A stretch of DNA of 64,000 bases, taken from Adiantum capillus-veneris. Taxonomy: Eukaryota; Streptophyta; Polypodiopsida; Polypodiales; Pteridaceae. Below are positions 10,501 to 21,110 of the stretch, piece after piece. Numbering within the stretch: position 1 is the stretch's first letter; the number at the start of each line of letters is the position of its first letter. Below the pieces are notes generated by a model. The model ran no database searches. It was not told where the DNA came from and saw only the letters and a list, made by a program, of their open reading frames with translations. Both the position numbers and the translations under genes were made by a program. Location: NCBI GenBank assembly GCA_014529385.2, contig CM043942.1, positions 33,957,969 through 34,021,968 of the forward strand, in the 5' to 3' direction.

Positions 10501-10518
10501 AAAACAACCTCATGCAAC
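10501..10518. repeat. Left target-site duplication of the LINE
   Basis: AAAACAACCTCATGCAAC is identical to 16832-16849. It fixes the 5' end of the LINE at 10519, so the element is full length rather than 5'-truncated. Confidence 0.93.
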
Positions 10519-10814
10519 TAATAGGATGAGTGCGCTCACTATTGCTGTTCGCCCCCCCTACTGCGCCATCGCTAATCCACCCCCCCCCCCCCCCGTTGCC
10601 CCAGCGCTGTCCCCTGCCCCCGCCAGCCCCTACGCGCTACCCCACAGCCCGTCTGCCTCCCTTTCCCGTTGCCATCCATCCCCTCCCCCCCCTTCCTTTT
10701 TTCCCTAAGCCTCCTGCAAATTGGTTCTTGCAGCACTGTCTTTTTGGAAAGTGCTCAGCGCTTGTCTTCAGATTCTGTCCATCACCCGTTTTTTCGCCAC
10801 AGCAGTAGACATAG

Positions 10815-12694
10815 ATGGAGGCTCTAGCTCCACCACAGAGGGACTCGTCCGAAGCCCCCTCGCCTGACCCCGCTGAGCCCACCATTCAACTTGCTCTTTC
10901 GCAGACAGAGCAAGCAAGCCTTGTAGAAAGCAGAGGTAAAGCGATTGCAGGTGACTTCTGTCATCTGCAAAATTCTCGGCACCCGACCTAGCAGAGGAGA
11001 GCTGCGTGACCTTCTCCAGGTCCGCCTTCTCATAGAGGTGGGCAAGATCTTGGACGTACAAATACTCGGACAAGGTTACTATCAGATCGAGTTTGAGACC
11101 TCCGAGATGGCGTCCAAGGTCATCGCCATGAGTCCACTGACCATCCGAGCAGCACGTGCCCACTTTCGACAGTGGAGACATGGTTTCGACCGTGCTTCGG
11201 ATGTTCTAGTCGAGGAGGCAGACATCCCCATCTCTGTTTGCTTTTCGGGTTTGCGGAGGGAGTACTTACCACTTTTGTCCAAGATCGGCTCAACCATTGG
11301 GCCTGTCCTGGAGACACCTCGCACGGCAGCCTCAGTAGCTGCCAAGGCGGCTCGCATTCCCTCAGTTCGCGTTTTGGTCAGAGACACTCACACGCTCCTG
11401 AAGGTTATTCTTTTGCCTCGGGTGAGCGGGGGTTGGTTTAGACAGAGTGTGGGGTATTCGGGCCTCCCGAACCAGTGCTTCATTTGTCGACAGATGGGCC
11501 ATCTAGCGAAGGCCTGTCCACAGAGGAGGCCTCGACCTACACCACAGTCTTAGTCCCAGCCTGCAAGGGCTGGCCAGCAAACACGGACAGAGACATAGCG
11601 CACACATGTAGAGCCACCCTCTGAGCCTGGGGCTCCAGCGGAGAAGGGATGGCAGCAGGCCCGTGGTAGACGACCACAGGGGCCATAGCGTCAGCCTGGC
11701 ACTCAGAGTGGTCCTCAGGCGCCTACTCAGCAGCAGTGGGTTCCCACAGGGAACCGGTTTGGTCCTCTTGAGCAGGATGAGGTCCCTGCTCTAGCCCCCA
11801 CCCCAACTTCACCCTCGACAGCCCCTCCCCCCCCAGAGTTCCCTCCCTCTTCCTCATCCTCCCCCCGCCTCCTGCTCCCGCCGCCTCTTCCCCCCCCCTC
11901 TTCTCCACCGCTCCCCCCAACTCCTTCTCCCCCCCCTTGCTGCTTTAGTTCCACAGTCGACCCAGGGGGCAAGGCCTTCTCCGGCGGCTAGGAGATCTCT
12001 TGGCAGTGCCTTTGCCACGAGTCGCTTAACTAGAGAGGGACAGCCTTTCTTGCGACCCCCTTTGTAGGTACAGACATCTTCCCTTGCAGCTATCCCTCGT
12101 GGTCTGACGAGCATTGACTTCCGACCCCGATGGGACTTCTTTGACCACGGCTTCACTTGTTTTCTCAGCGACCCCTCAGCAGACCTTGAGGCAGCCTACT
12201 TTAGGGTCCATGTTCTGTTCCTTGCCGCTAGGGGGACAGAGGCCTTGGACTCAGCAATTGGCTTCTCCTTCCCCCTTTGCAGCAGGGACCGGACAGAGTG
12301 GACTCTCGACTCAGTGTTGGGATGGTTGCACACACAGGTCCTAGAGTTCTCTCATCACATGGGAGAACTAGGAGTTACAGACATGCTCCAGACTTTGTGG
12401 CCATTGGCCAAGTTTGCGATGACACCTCCAGACTTAGCAGGATGTAGACACATTGTGGTTTACTTCTTTGCTGATACACAGTGCTTGCCATGCTATGTAT
12501 ACATTCATGAGGACTCCTGGACAGAGGAGGTTTCCTTACGTACGGCTCGCTCTGCTTGGGCTTGGGCTAGGCACTCGTTGCAGTCACGCCTATCTAGAGG
12601 ACACTCGGATGCGGATTACTCCCCATCCAAGCCAGTCTCGAAGATAGCCCGTCTAGCTGCTGCGACAACATCTGTTCTCTCTCACTCCCCATGA
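10815..12694 (+). pseudogene. LINE ORF1 (DUF4283-like, CCHC, Pro-rich, C-terminal domain), interrupted
   Basis: ORF1 would be the RNA-binding partner of the LINE ribonucleoprotein. The first ATG, at 10815, gives an acidic-Pro N-terminus. The frame then shifts near 10935. From 10940, RLQVTSVICKILGTRP opens a DUF4283-like fold (GYYQIEFETSEMASKVI, HFRQWRHGFD). A CCHC knuckle (CFICRQMGHLAKAC) is at 11476-11517. A Gln/Pro-rich linker runs to about 11940. After a second shift in a poly-C tract, a C-terminal part of about 200 residues (RPRWDFFDHGFTCFL...) reads to TGA at 12692. Internal stops are TAG at 11551, 11596, 11686 and 12065. Restoring only those frames gives a protein of roughly 620 residues, which is long for ORF1. 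I do not recognise the C-terminal part. Confidence 0.8.
12691..12694 (+). promoter_or_regulatory. ATGA stop-start overlap between LINE ORF1 and ORF2
   Basis: The last codon of ORF1 (TGA) and the first of ORF2 (ATG) share two bases. Such ATGA overlaps are known to support termination-reinitiation in other two-ORF retroelements. For this element the mechanism is an inference from position only. Confidence 0.7.
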
Positions 12695-15600
12695 GGATCG
12701 TATCATGGAATGTGCAGGGACTAGGTGGGCCCCAGTTTCAGCGTCAGCGGGGCCGACTGTGTTAGGAGCTTCAGAGCTGCCTTATGGGAGGAGAGATTGA
12801 TCTCCTTATGCTTCAGGAGCACCATCTGTATGAGAGCCACATTAGACATTGTGGTCAGCTCTTGCGTGGACAATATGATACTTTTTGGTCAGTTGCTTTT
12901 GGACCTGGAGGCATCCAAGGTGGGGTAGGTATGACTATTGTGGACTCTTTGCAGCAGGCCATTGTGGGCAGAGGGATTATTGTGCCAGGCAAGGCTCAGT
13001 GGATTACTATGCAGGTTCAGGGTGGCCTAGTGGGTTTCCTAAACATCTATGCATCCAATGTGGCGAGTGCTCGTGCAGAGTTTTGGTCACAGATAGTTGA
13101 GTCTCTGCCCCACACGCAGAACACTGGTGCATAGGAGGGGACTTCAACATGTTGGAGGACCCTTCTGACAGGATTGGTGGTAGCCATGCTACTGTGCATG
13201 GAGTTGAGCTGGCAGCTTGGGAGAGGTTTTGTATGACTCTGAGGGTTTCGGATGTTTGGCAGCACTCTCGTTTTGTGAGGCTCCCAGACAGCCTTGCCTT
13301 CTCTCGGTCAGACCGCAGAGTGGGAGGAGTGAATCTATCGCGGATAGATCGCTTCTACACTAGTGTCCACTTCAGTGACTTGGGAGGGACATTGGGCATT
13401 CTGGCAAGGACCTCCCTCTCGGACCATGCACCAATGATCCTCACAGTGGCAGATCGGCAGAGGAGTGGGAGCACGATGGTTCGCATCACAGAGAGGGTTT
13501 TGTTGGACTCATCACTTAGAGAGCGGGTAGAGGCTCTCTGGACAGAGAGCTTGGACAGGCAGGATTCTCCTGCTGACAGAGCGGCCTCAGGCCTAGCCTA
13601 GATTAGCCACTTTTTTCTCTAGGAGTCTCTGGCTCGCCAGGTTGCAGGGAGAGAGGAGCAGCAGCGTCTCAGATGGGGAATTTCTTCGTTTACAGAGGAT
13701 GCAGGAGCAGCATCCAGACAGCCCTTGGTTGGAGGAGCAGTTAAGCAGGCTCGACAGGAGCTTGCTAGCATAGAGGAGAGGCGACATGAGTTTGGTTTTC
13801 ACCGACAGGAATCTCAATGGACCTAGATGGGTGATAGAGTGACTGGTGCTTTCTTTGAGGCAGTGGGACCTCGGCACTCGCATGCCAAGGTCAGTCAGTT
13901 GAGAAGGCCAGACGGGTCAGTTGCTTATGAGCCCGAGGATATGTGTGCAATTGCTATTGACTTTTTTATCGTGAGTTACTGTCTGCAGAGTCCCAGTCAG
14001 AGCGTCATGATGCATGCAGGGAGCAGGTTTGGGCACAGATGCCTTGTCTTGTGACTGAGGAGATGCGTCAAAGGCTTGAGCTGCCACTTCAGCTTGAGGA
14101 GTTGCACACAGCTCTTAGGGCCTTCCCCCATGGTAGTTGTCCAGGTGAGGATGGGTTGACTCCCAGTTTTTTCTTGGAGTACTGGGACCTGCTTGGCCCA
14201 GATCTCTGTAGTGCTTTTCAGTACACACAGAAGTGATGCCTGACAACATGAGTGAGGGCCTGATCTACCTCATTCCCAAGGAGGGTGGCTCCTTGGATGA
14301 GATTCGATAGTGGCGCCCCATCATCATCCTCAAATCAGCCTACAAAATTCTTGCTAAGGCTATGAGTTTGAGGATTCAGCCACTTCTAGAGAGCCTTATA
14401 CATGGGATTCAAACAGGTTTTGTCAAGGAACGCAGTATCCTTGACAACATCTTTACTTTTTGGGAGGCTTCTACCCTGGCACGGCTCCGTGGTGAGGACC
14501 TCGTGATTCTTCTTCTCGATTTTGAGAAGGCATACGACAGAGTTGACTGGGAATTTCTAGAGGGCACTCTACGCAGGATGGGCTTCTCAGATGCTTGGAT
14601 CAGAGGGGTGTCAGCTCTGTACAGACAGGCTCATAGTCAGGTACTCTTGGCAGGAGGTAGAGGTGATCGCTTCATGCTTACATGCTCGGCTAGACAGGGC
14701 TGTCCTCTTGCTCCCTTCCTCTTTCTGTTCTATGCGGAGGTGATGAGCAGGTTTTTGGTGTCGCAGCAGGTTGGTCTACGGGGCTTAGCACTCTCTATTC
14801 GGGGAGATGAGCTACTGGACACTGAGTTTGCCGACAACTCAGCCTTGTACTTAGATGGCCAGGAGGCCAACCTTCACAGGTGTGAGCTGGATCTGGAGAC
14901 CTTCTACTGTGCATCGGGTGCAATGATCAACTGGAGAAAGACAGTGGCTTTCTCGGTTGGTAGTGCTCCTGTGCCCTATTGGATGCCAAGAGAGGGTTTT
15001 AGGTGGATTGCCCCAGGGACTGCAGTTCGGTACTTGGGCTATCAGGTGGGTTTGGACTTGTCTCCTGAGCAACAGATTGCTCCCCTTCTCCTGTCTATCA
15101 GGAGAAAGTTGTTACATTGGAGCTCAGCACGACTTTCTTTGGCTGGCAGAGTAGTAGTTGCCAACAAAGTGTTGTTGGTGACTATGTGGTACATCACTTC
15201 TTGCTGGATCTTCTCGAGTTCTTGTATCAGCCAGGTAGAGAGGCTGATCAGGAACTTCCTTTGGTCAGGACGTGACACTCAGATAACCCAGGCCAAAGTG
15301 GCTTGGCAGGTCATCACTCTTCCTTGTTCAAAGGGAGGGCTTGGGATCATTGATCCAGCATAGCAGAGTAGAGCCCTTCTTGGGAAGTTCTTTGTCAGAG
15401 GAATTCTTCCAGGTGAGGAGCCCTGGAAGGAGTTCTACTACAGCGGCTTCGTGCTAGGGTGCCTAAGGCAGGAGGCCCTTGGCAACCTTCGACCAGATGG
15501 ATCTTTACAGAGATGCGCAGAGTTGGTTTGAGCAAGAGATCGAAGGACGGCTTTGTTGTGAGCTTGCTTCAATATTGGGAGCTCTTGCGGCGTGGTCTAG

Positions 15601-16540
15601 AGCAGAGACAACCTACGTGCACGGAGAAGCGCCTACGGATTCCCCTCGTCTGAAACCCCATGGTTAGCACTCAGAGAGGCCCCTTGGTTGGTAGTCGACC
15701 TCATGTTTCTTGGAGTCCCATGGTAGTGGGTCCGGCACGCTCTTTAGGTGACTGGTTAGAGTTCACAGGTTTGTCAGAGAAGGTGCAGGGTCTCCAGCGA
15801 GAGGGGTGCAGCGCATGTGTCAGGACATCTCAGAGTCACTTCGAGCTGAGTGGCTTACGCCTCTCGAGCCAGTAGCACCCCGGTGGATGGGAGCCTTCAG
15901 ACGATTGGAGGCTCTCATCTCACTCAAGGCCTGCTTAAAGGCTGTTCCATCCATTTTCTTCAAGCTCCAGGGTGGGGGACGCCTTCAGCGAGTTGAAGTA
16001 GAGGCCCCGCAGGTGGCAACGTGCTGTTTTCAGAGGATCCGAGTAGTGGGCATCTGTGGGAGGACTTGTGTCATAGATCCTAACCCAACAACTCTTGAGA
16101 CTGGACACTGAAGGATGTGGGCTTGGGAGTGTTGTCCACTGGCACGAGTACAGTGGGATCCTGGTGAGTGGCTATGGAGGGATTCCTTCTCTTCTGCAGA
16201 CCATCCATGAGTCCTGTTCTTTCAGTACACTATTCGTCTGGGACGTCATATACTAGCAGCACAGACAGAGGACCGCCCCGTTGTAGCACCTCATTGGAAG
16301 GAGGAGGGTCTCACAACTGAGTTCTTGGCAGCATTTTGGGAGAGGTTGTGGGACTCTAGGCAGCCAAGGCGAGCCACCTTGTTTCAGTGGTGGCTGGTCG
16401 CACACAGAGCTACAATAGTTGGGAGCTAGCTAGTGCATAGCGGTCTCTCGGTTGCATGTGCAGCTTGTGACCATCTTGTAGAGAGTCAGTGTCACTGTCT
16501 TTGGGACTGTCCCTTGGCCCAGCAGGTGTGGCTACCAGTT
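12691..16540 (+). pseudogene. LINE ORF2 (endonuclease, reverse transcriptase, zinc finger), interrupted
   Basis: ORF2 would nick the target and copy the RNA. Its ATG (12691-12693) overlaps the ORF1 stop (TGA 12692-12694). The endonuclease motifs are VSWNVQGLGG (12703), LQEHH, CIGGDFNM (about 13128) and LSDHAPM (13416-13436). RT follows, with the IRxWRPI motif holding TAG at 14308, QTGFVKERSILDN, motif A LDFEKAYDRVDW (about 14518) and motif C reading FADN rather than FADD (Asn at 14836-14838). The C-terminal zinc finger (CAACDHLVESQCHCLWDC) is at about 16460-16515. Stops are TAG at 12763, 13599, 13620, 13824, 14308, 15361 and 16427, and TGA at 16208. Frame changes occur near 13115, 14000, 14225 and 15440. 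Confidence 0.92.
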
Positions 16541-16831
16541 CTTCGGTTGATGCCTGCTCTCTCCACGGCTCGACAATACACTTGGGGTCCTTCGACTCTG
16601 GCGTCCTGAGCCTTTCTACACCATGGTACAGGGTGTACTCCGATGGCACTACCGACCACCTGTGTGGCTTTTCCCTCCCCCCATTTCTTGATTTAGCCCC
16701 ATTGTACATATGCTGTTTTTTATATTGGGAGAGTCTCCCACCATGGTTGTTGTAGCCCTCTCTTGAAGAGGTGGTTGTAGCCCTATGGACAGTCTCAGTA
16801 ACTAATAGAAGGATCTTTTTCTCGGAAAAAA
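16541..16831 (+). other. LINE 3' UTR and poly(A) tail
   Basis: No further domain follows the zinc finger. The element ends in TTTTTCTCGG and an A-run (16826-16835) whose last As overlap the TSD. There is no clear canonical AATAAA just upstream. Confidence 0.7.
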
Positions 16832-16849
16832 AAAACAACCTCATGCAAC
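16832..16849. repeat. Right target-site duplication of the LINE
   Basis: Identical to 10501-10518. Removing 10519-16849 restores the pre-insertion sequence ...GTGGCTTG-AAAACAACC...CAACCAAGCCC. Confidence 0.93.
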
Positions 16850-16951
16850 CAAGCCCTAAATAAATCTCAAATTTATAACTATATTTTATAAATTTGAAAT
16901 GGATTTCATGTAAAGTCAATAATGTGGAAGCGTAGATCTTGGGAGAGAATG

Positions 16952-16954
<3 letters not shown>

Positions 16955-17006
<52 letters not shown>

Positions 17007-17175
17007 TGAACCAACAAACTCGATGACGAATTAATGATGTTATAATGGGAGCTAAGGGTGCACTTGTATACTAACTTGAGGGCCTTATGTAAAAACACCC
17101 ACCCCCACCCCCACCCCCCCCCCCCCCCCCCCCCCCCACCCCCCCCCCACCCCACACACACACACACACACACAC
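16955..17175. repeat. (GA)n, poly-C and (CA)n tracts
   Basis: (GA)n spans about 16955-17002. A nearly pure C tract with a few A spans about 17096-17152 and runs into (CA)n to 17175. Open frames across these tracts are artefacts of low complexity. Confidence 0.95.
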
Positions 17176-17199
17176 TGCCCTATCTCAAAACATGTCAAA

Positions 17200-17530
17200 T
17201 AAGTAAAATAAAGGGCATTGCGCTATTCATGTTGTTGGTAGAGGTGGTACTGCTTTGGGAATTTCGTGTAAATGGACCAACCTTATTATAGACATACGAT
17301 CTTTAGCAAAAGGTCTCTAGGTAGATGTCACCTTATTTGATTCTAACAATTACACCTTAGTTAGTGTATATGCTCCTAACTCCCTTGCTGACTAATCTTA
17401 GTGATGACAAGAGATTGCAAAACTATCTAAAAACGTTTTCATTGCAAGTGATTTCAATATGGTTTGATATGCTTGCAGGAAATAATGCTAGTAAGCAAAG
17501 ATCTAGAAATCAATTGAATGAGAATTAGCT
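17200..17530 (+). pseudogene. LINE endonuclease scrap with permuted order
   Basis: GGGCATTGC...CATGTTG...GGTGGTACTGCTTTGGGAATTTC encodes a relative of the 8.0-8.2 kb endonuclease (HVVGRGGTALGISCK, LVSVYAPNSLAD, ASDFNMV). Directly after the DFNMV motif (about 17462) comes CLQEIMLVSKDLEIN, a segment that in the intact LINE lies upstream of the first. So either two truncated copies abut, or one was rearranged. Stops throughout. Confidence 0.65.
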
Positions 17531-18350
17531 AAAAACACATTCGGCCATTCAGTTGAGATGCTTAAAATTTAGCACCCTCTGTTATGGACACCCCCATAGA
17601 GGCGTTCTACTACGACACACCTCTAATTTTCTACCACCAGCATTGTTTGCCTCACAAAAAAATTAAACTATAGATCCCACTATGTCCAAGAATCCCTATT
17701 CATGAGTTGTGAACATATCAAGTCTAAATGTTCTAATACAATGAACTTTTGGAGCACATCATGTTCATAATCTACCCAAAAACAACAAATTGCAGGCACA
17801 TTGCAGTGTTTTGTATATGTCGTGTTGGTTCCTTGCAAGATGTGTGTGCCTTGAACTCTTTGACTCATGGGTTCAAACACCAAAAACTTGAACTCCAAAA
17901 CACAAGTCAAAATCATTTATAGGGAGCTCCTTTTGCCCCTCTGTGATGCTCACAAGCCTCTCTCTAGCTAAATCATATTGCGGCAACAACCACCTAGCTA
18001 GAAATCTAGCACCAAGGCCACTACCATGTGTGCCATGCCAATCTCCATGGTGGAAAGACTATCATTGTTGCCCTCGTCAAGCTTCCATGCCGTTGTTCTT
18101 ATCGTGCTAAACCAATGAACCTACACCTTTCTCAAGGACTTTGTGTGTGTTGAAGCAATTAATTGAGTGCTAATCCAACTATTCTCCATAGCATGATTTG
18201 TTGATGTTTTATCAATGGAGACCCCCCCCCCCCCCCCCCCCAAGGAACTGAGCTTCAACAATGCCCAATAACCGTTGCTTGAGGCTCTTGCTTGCCATTC
18301 ATAGAACTTTTTATGGGAAATAAAACACAATTCATCTAAGAGATAGAGAA
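17531..18350. other. Unassigned DNA with a poly-C run
   Basis: No supported gene. A C19-type run is at about 18223-18241. Short frames have no recognisable motif. Confidence 0.4.
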
Positions 18351-19140
18351 AGAGAGATCTTCCAAGAAGACATATACACACAAAGATGGAGGCAAAACCC
18401 TTGTACTTCTTCTTCATCGCTAACTCAAGATAATCAATCTACACTGCATAAAACGGAAAGTAAAACATAGGGAAAAACTATTACAATAGTCTAATGTGAA
18501 CTACTAGTAAGTGATCTGGATGGATAAGTATGCCATCACTTTGGTAAGTAGGCCAAGTTGGTGTAGTCTAGTTATAGTATCATTGGCAAAGATATGCATA
18601 TCCACCAAGGCATGCCAGTGATGCTGATTGTTGATGACAATCATCCAAGAGTAGTACGTGTTGAGCCTAACATTTCAACACTCCCCCTCAAGCTCAATGC
18701 CATATTCCATATATCAAGCATCACTCACAGCTTTTGCGCTCCATGGGCCTTCATGAAGATATCTAACATACGCTCATATATCATCATGTAGTCAAGGTCA
18801 ATGCCACTTACCAAGACCCTCTCTTTGATGAAGTGGTAGTGCACCTCAATATGCTTCATCCTCGTATGAAAAAATGGTTTTTGAGCCAATCATATGCTAA
18901 TAATGTTGTCACAACAGATGACAACAGACCCCTATACACGTACACCAAAGTCCAGAAGTAGGAATCCCAACCATGCTACCGTACATGCCACCACTACAAC
19001 ACCCATATACTCTACCTCTGTTCTCAATAAAGCAACCATAGGTTGCTACTTGCTACTCCATGTGATAGAAAGACTCCCAAGGGAAACTATGAATCCACTG
19101 GTAGACCTATGATCATTTGTGCTACTAACCAAATAACCCT
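18350..19140 (-). mobile_element. copia relic F: 3' LTR piece, polypurine tract and RNase H end
   Basis: Read on the minus strand, 19137 down to about 18700 matches the RNase H end of element C: the segments for STSGF, the SSK-type strand, ...NIISIW..., and the HIEVHYHFIKERV-like end can be followed despite many stops. The LTR boundary is at 18680/18681, with the same CTCAACA/CTCCCCCTC type of junction as element C (LTR end, then polypurine tract 18681-18692). The LTR part extends left to about 18350, where a piece resembles the ACACACAAAGATGGA...CTTCTTCTTC region of the C LTR. The right end is abrupt at a G-rich tract at about 19141. Confidence 0.65.
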
Positions 19141-19415
19141 CGGGGGGGGGGCGGGGGGAGTCACTATGTATAAATTGTGTATATCCCGTCCATTCAAGGA
19201 CTATTTATAAAACTCCTAATCTGTGAATTAAAAAAAAAAACCCCTTTTTTATTCAATCTGTAAAGTGTTTTCCCAATTTTATTTTACAGTACCCTTCCGT
19301 ATGTGAAACTATGAGAAAAAATGAAAATTAATAACCCCTTCTACAAAACTCACCTAGGGAAGTACAATAAGTGAGCTTGGTGAAGCGAGCTTTAGATCGA
19401 GGAAGAGGGGGGATG

Positions 19416-19501
<86 letters not shown>

Positions 19502-19987
19502 AGTTTGAGAGAGGAGGGGTGAGAAGGAGGTGTGGATGTAGGGAGAGGTAGAGAGATCAGGAGAGTGGAGGCACGGAGAGGAAGACAGATCTCGAGAGCA
19601 AAGAGCAAAGGATAGGGGGGATGAGAGGAGGTGGTGGTGGCCAACGAGGGTAGCCATGGTGGTGGACAGGTGGCTCCCCCTCCCCAAAAAAAAACCTCGC
19701 TCCAAATCTCTGTTTGACTAGCTAGCTCCATATCCTAACTCTAGTCACATGATAGTCACATAAATATTAAGTGACCGCCCCGAGGTGTAGCCATAGAGCT
19801 ACAACTCAACCGTTTATCCATATAAAAGAGTACATAATCCAAAGTATAAAATTTCATTTCGTTTCATTTCCTCTCTCTCTCTCTCTCGCTCTCTCGCTAA
19901 GAGATATAGAAGTAGAGATATTGACCTCTTGCAAGCACGTGTGTGTGTGCGCGCACACACACACACACACACATGTGCACATGTGCA

Positions 19988-20058
<71 letters not shown>
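19141..20058. repeat. G-run, (GA)n, (CT)n, (CA)n and (GA)n tracts with little else
   Basis: G-rich run 19141-19160; (GA)n about 19420-19494; (CT)n about 19871-19893; CA/GT alternations 19938-19990; (GA)n about 19990-20058. The last tract is part of the LTR of relic E2. The intervening sequence has no supported gene. Confidence 0.9.
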
Positions 20059-20064
<6 letters not shown>

Positions 20065-20108
20065 CTAAAGCTTCTTCATTAATACTAAAGATTGCATGAA
20101 CCCTAACA
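19990..20108 (-). repeat. 3' LTR start of copia relic E2 with embedded (CT)n
   Basis: On the minus strand the LTR starts TGTTAGGGTTCATGC at 20108, goes on with AATCTTTAGTATTAATGAAG and enters (CT)n. The LTR of E1 at 52697 has the same start and the same bases leading into (CT)n at 52902, so the repeat tract belongs to the LTR itself. E2 lacks about 160 bp found between these parts in E1. The polypurine tract is at 20109-20120. Confidence 0.75.
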
Positions 20109-21110
20109 ATCTCCTACTTGAAGGCCAATTTGGCCCAAGTGGCCTATATATGTACATCTATACAACCATGAAGCAATCATGTGGCTTCACCCTACACCTG
20201 TCATGTGTGAAAACGGCACTCTTAGGGTAGGCTCTTCCTGAGAGCATTTGCAAGGTTGTCATCCCCGTATGAATGTTGACTAGCTCCATGCGCTTGCTAG
20301 CCAATATATCTTGTATCACATGATTACAGACTTCTATGTGTTTTGACTTGGAGTGAATTAGGGGGCTCTTTACTAATGCAATTGCAATTTTAACTATCAC
20401 AATGCAACACTGGAGTTTGAGTTATGCCAAGATCTTCCACTAGCCAAGCTAACCACACAGTTTCCTTGCTAGTATCTAAAACTATTGCATACTCTGGCTA
20501 TGTGGTGGAAGATGATGTACAATTTTTTGAAACATGATCTTCATGACACGGCTACTCTAGCAAACAAAAAAACATAGCCAGACATGGATCTTAGACTATC
20601 TACACAACCCATATAATCGGCATCTATGTGGCCCACAATGAATTCATCACTATTCCCAAAGCATAAGCACTTGTTTGCCATACCATTTAGATACCTCAAG
20701 ATGTGTTTCATTCCTTGCTTTCTACTAAGATTTTCCATAAATCTTCTAACCACTCCCACTGCAAAAGCAATGTCTGGTCTCCTGTCTACCATGGCATACA
20801 TAAGATTGCCAATTGCTGATGAAGAATATGGCACTTTGACCATTTCCACTTTCTCAGCATCAGATTTTGGAGCATCATTCTTGCTCAAGTTTTGCATATT
20901 CCTACATTGGGTTATTTAATGTAGCTTCCCCCCCTGCATATTAAAACACTACAAGACCTTGTGGATATATGTTTCCGGAGACAACTCCAGCATTCCACGT
21001 TTTCTATCCCGCTACGTGACTTCTTCAAGATGGAAATCTCATGTTTAGACTTCTCAACAATGAGCATATCATCAATAGAGAGTATGAGGATGATGAAGGA
21101 GCGAGGAATT
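20109..21110 (-). pseudogene. copia relic E2: RT C-terminus and RNase H
   Basis: From 21110 downward the minus strand gives the RT segment around the active site, where YVDD reads IDDMLIVEKSK. Then comes a linker with a stop-rich part and a G-run at 20925, then NLSKNDAPKSDAEKV, SSSAIGNLMYAM, RPDIAFAVGVVRRFM, LRYLNGMANKCLCFGNSDE and the RNase H D-containing HIDADYMGCVD (20541-20897). RNase H ends at HIEVCNHVIQDILASKRMELV (20158-20400). It is the same family as E1 in the opposite orientation. Truncated before the rest of pol, with several frame changes. Confidence 0.82.

Larger units (their letters stand above)
10519..16831 (+). mobile_element. Full-length L1-type LINE with TSD and poly(A) tail
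   Basis: A 6.3-kb non-LTR retrotransposon made of a GC-rich 5' leader (10519-10814), ORF1, ORF2, a short 3' UTR and an A-run. It is flanked by a perfect 18-bp TSD. Both ORFs are interrupted by stops and frame changes, so this copy cannot move on its own. The region is far richer in G and C than its surroundings and codes in a compact way, which suggests it arrived whole from an active source. The class is certain from the endonuclease, RT and zinc-finger motifs in order. Confidence 0.95.

Noticed and set aside
11551-16429. TAG recoded as Gln genome-wide
   Set aside because: Other elements in the window end or break with TAG, TGA and TAA alike, and the LINE also has frame changes, so decay explains it better.
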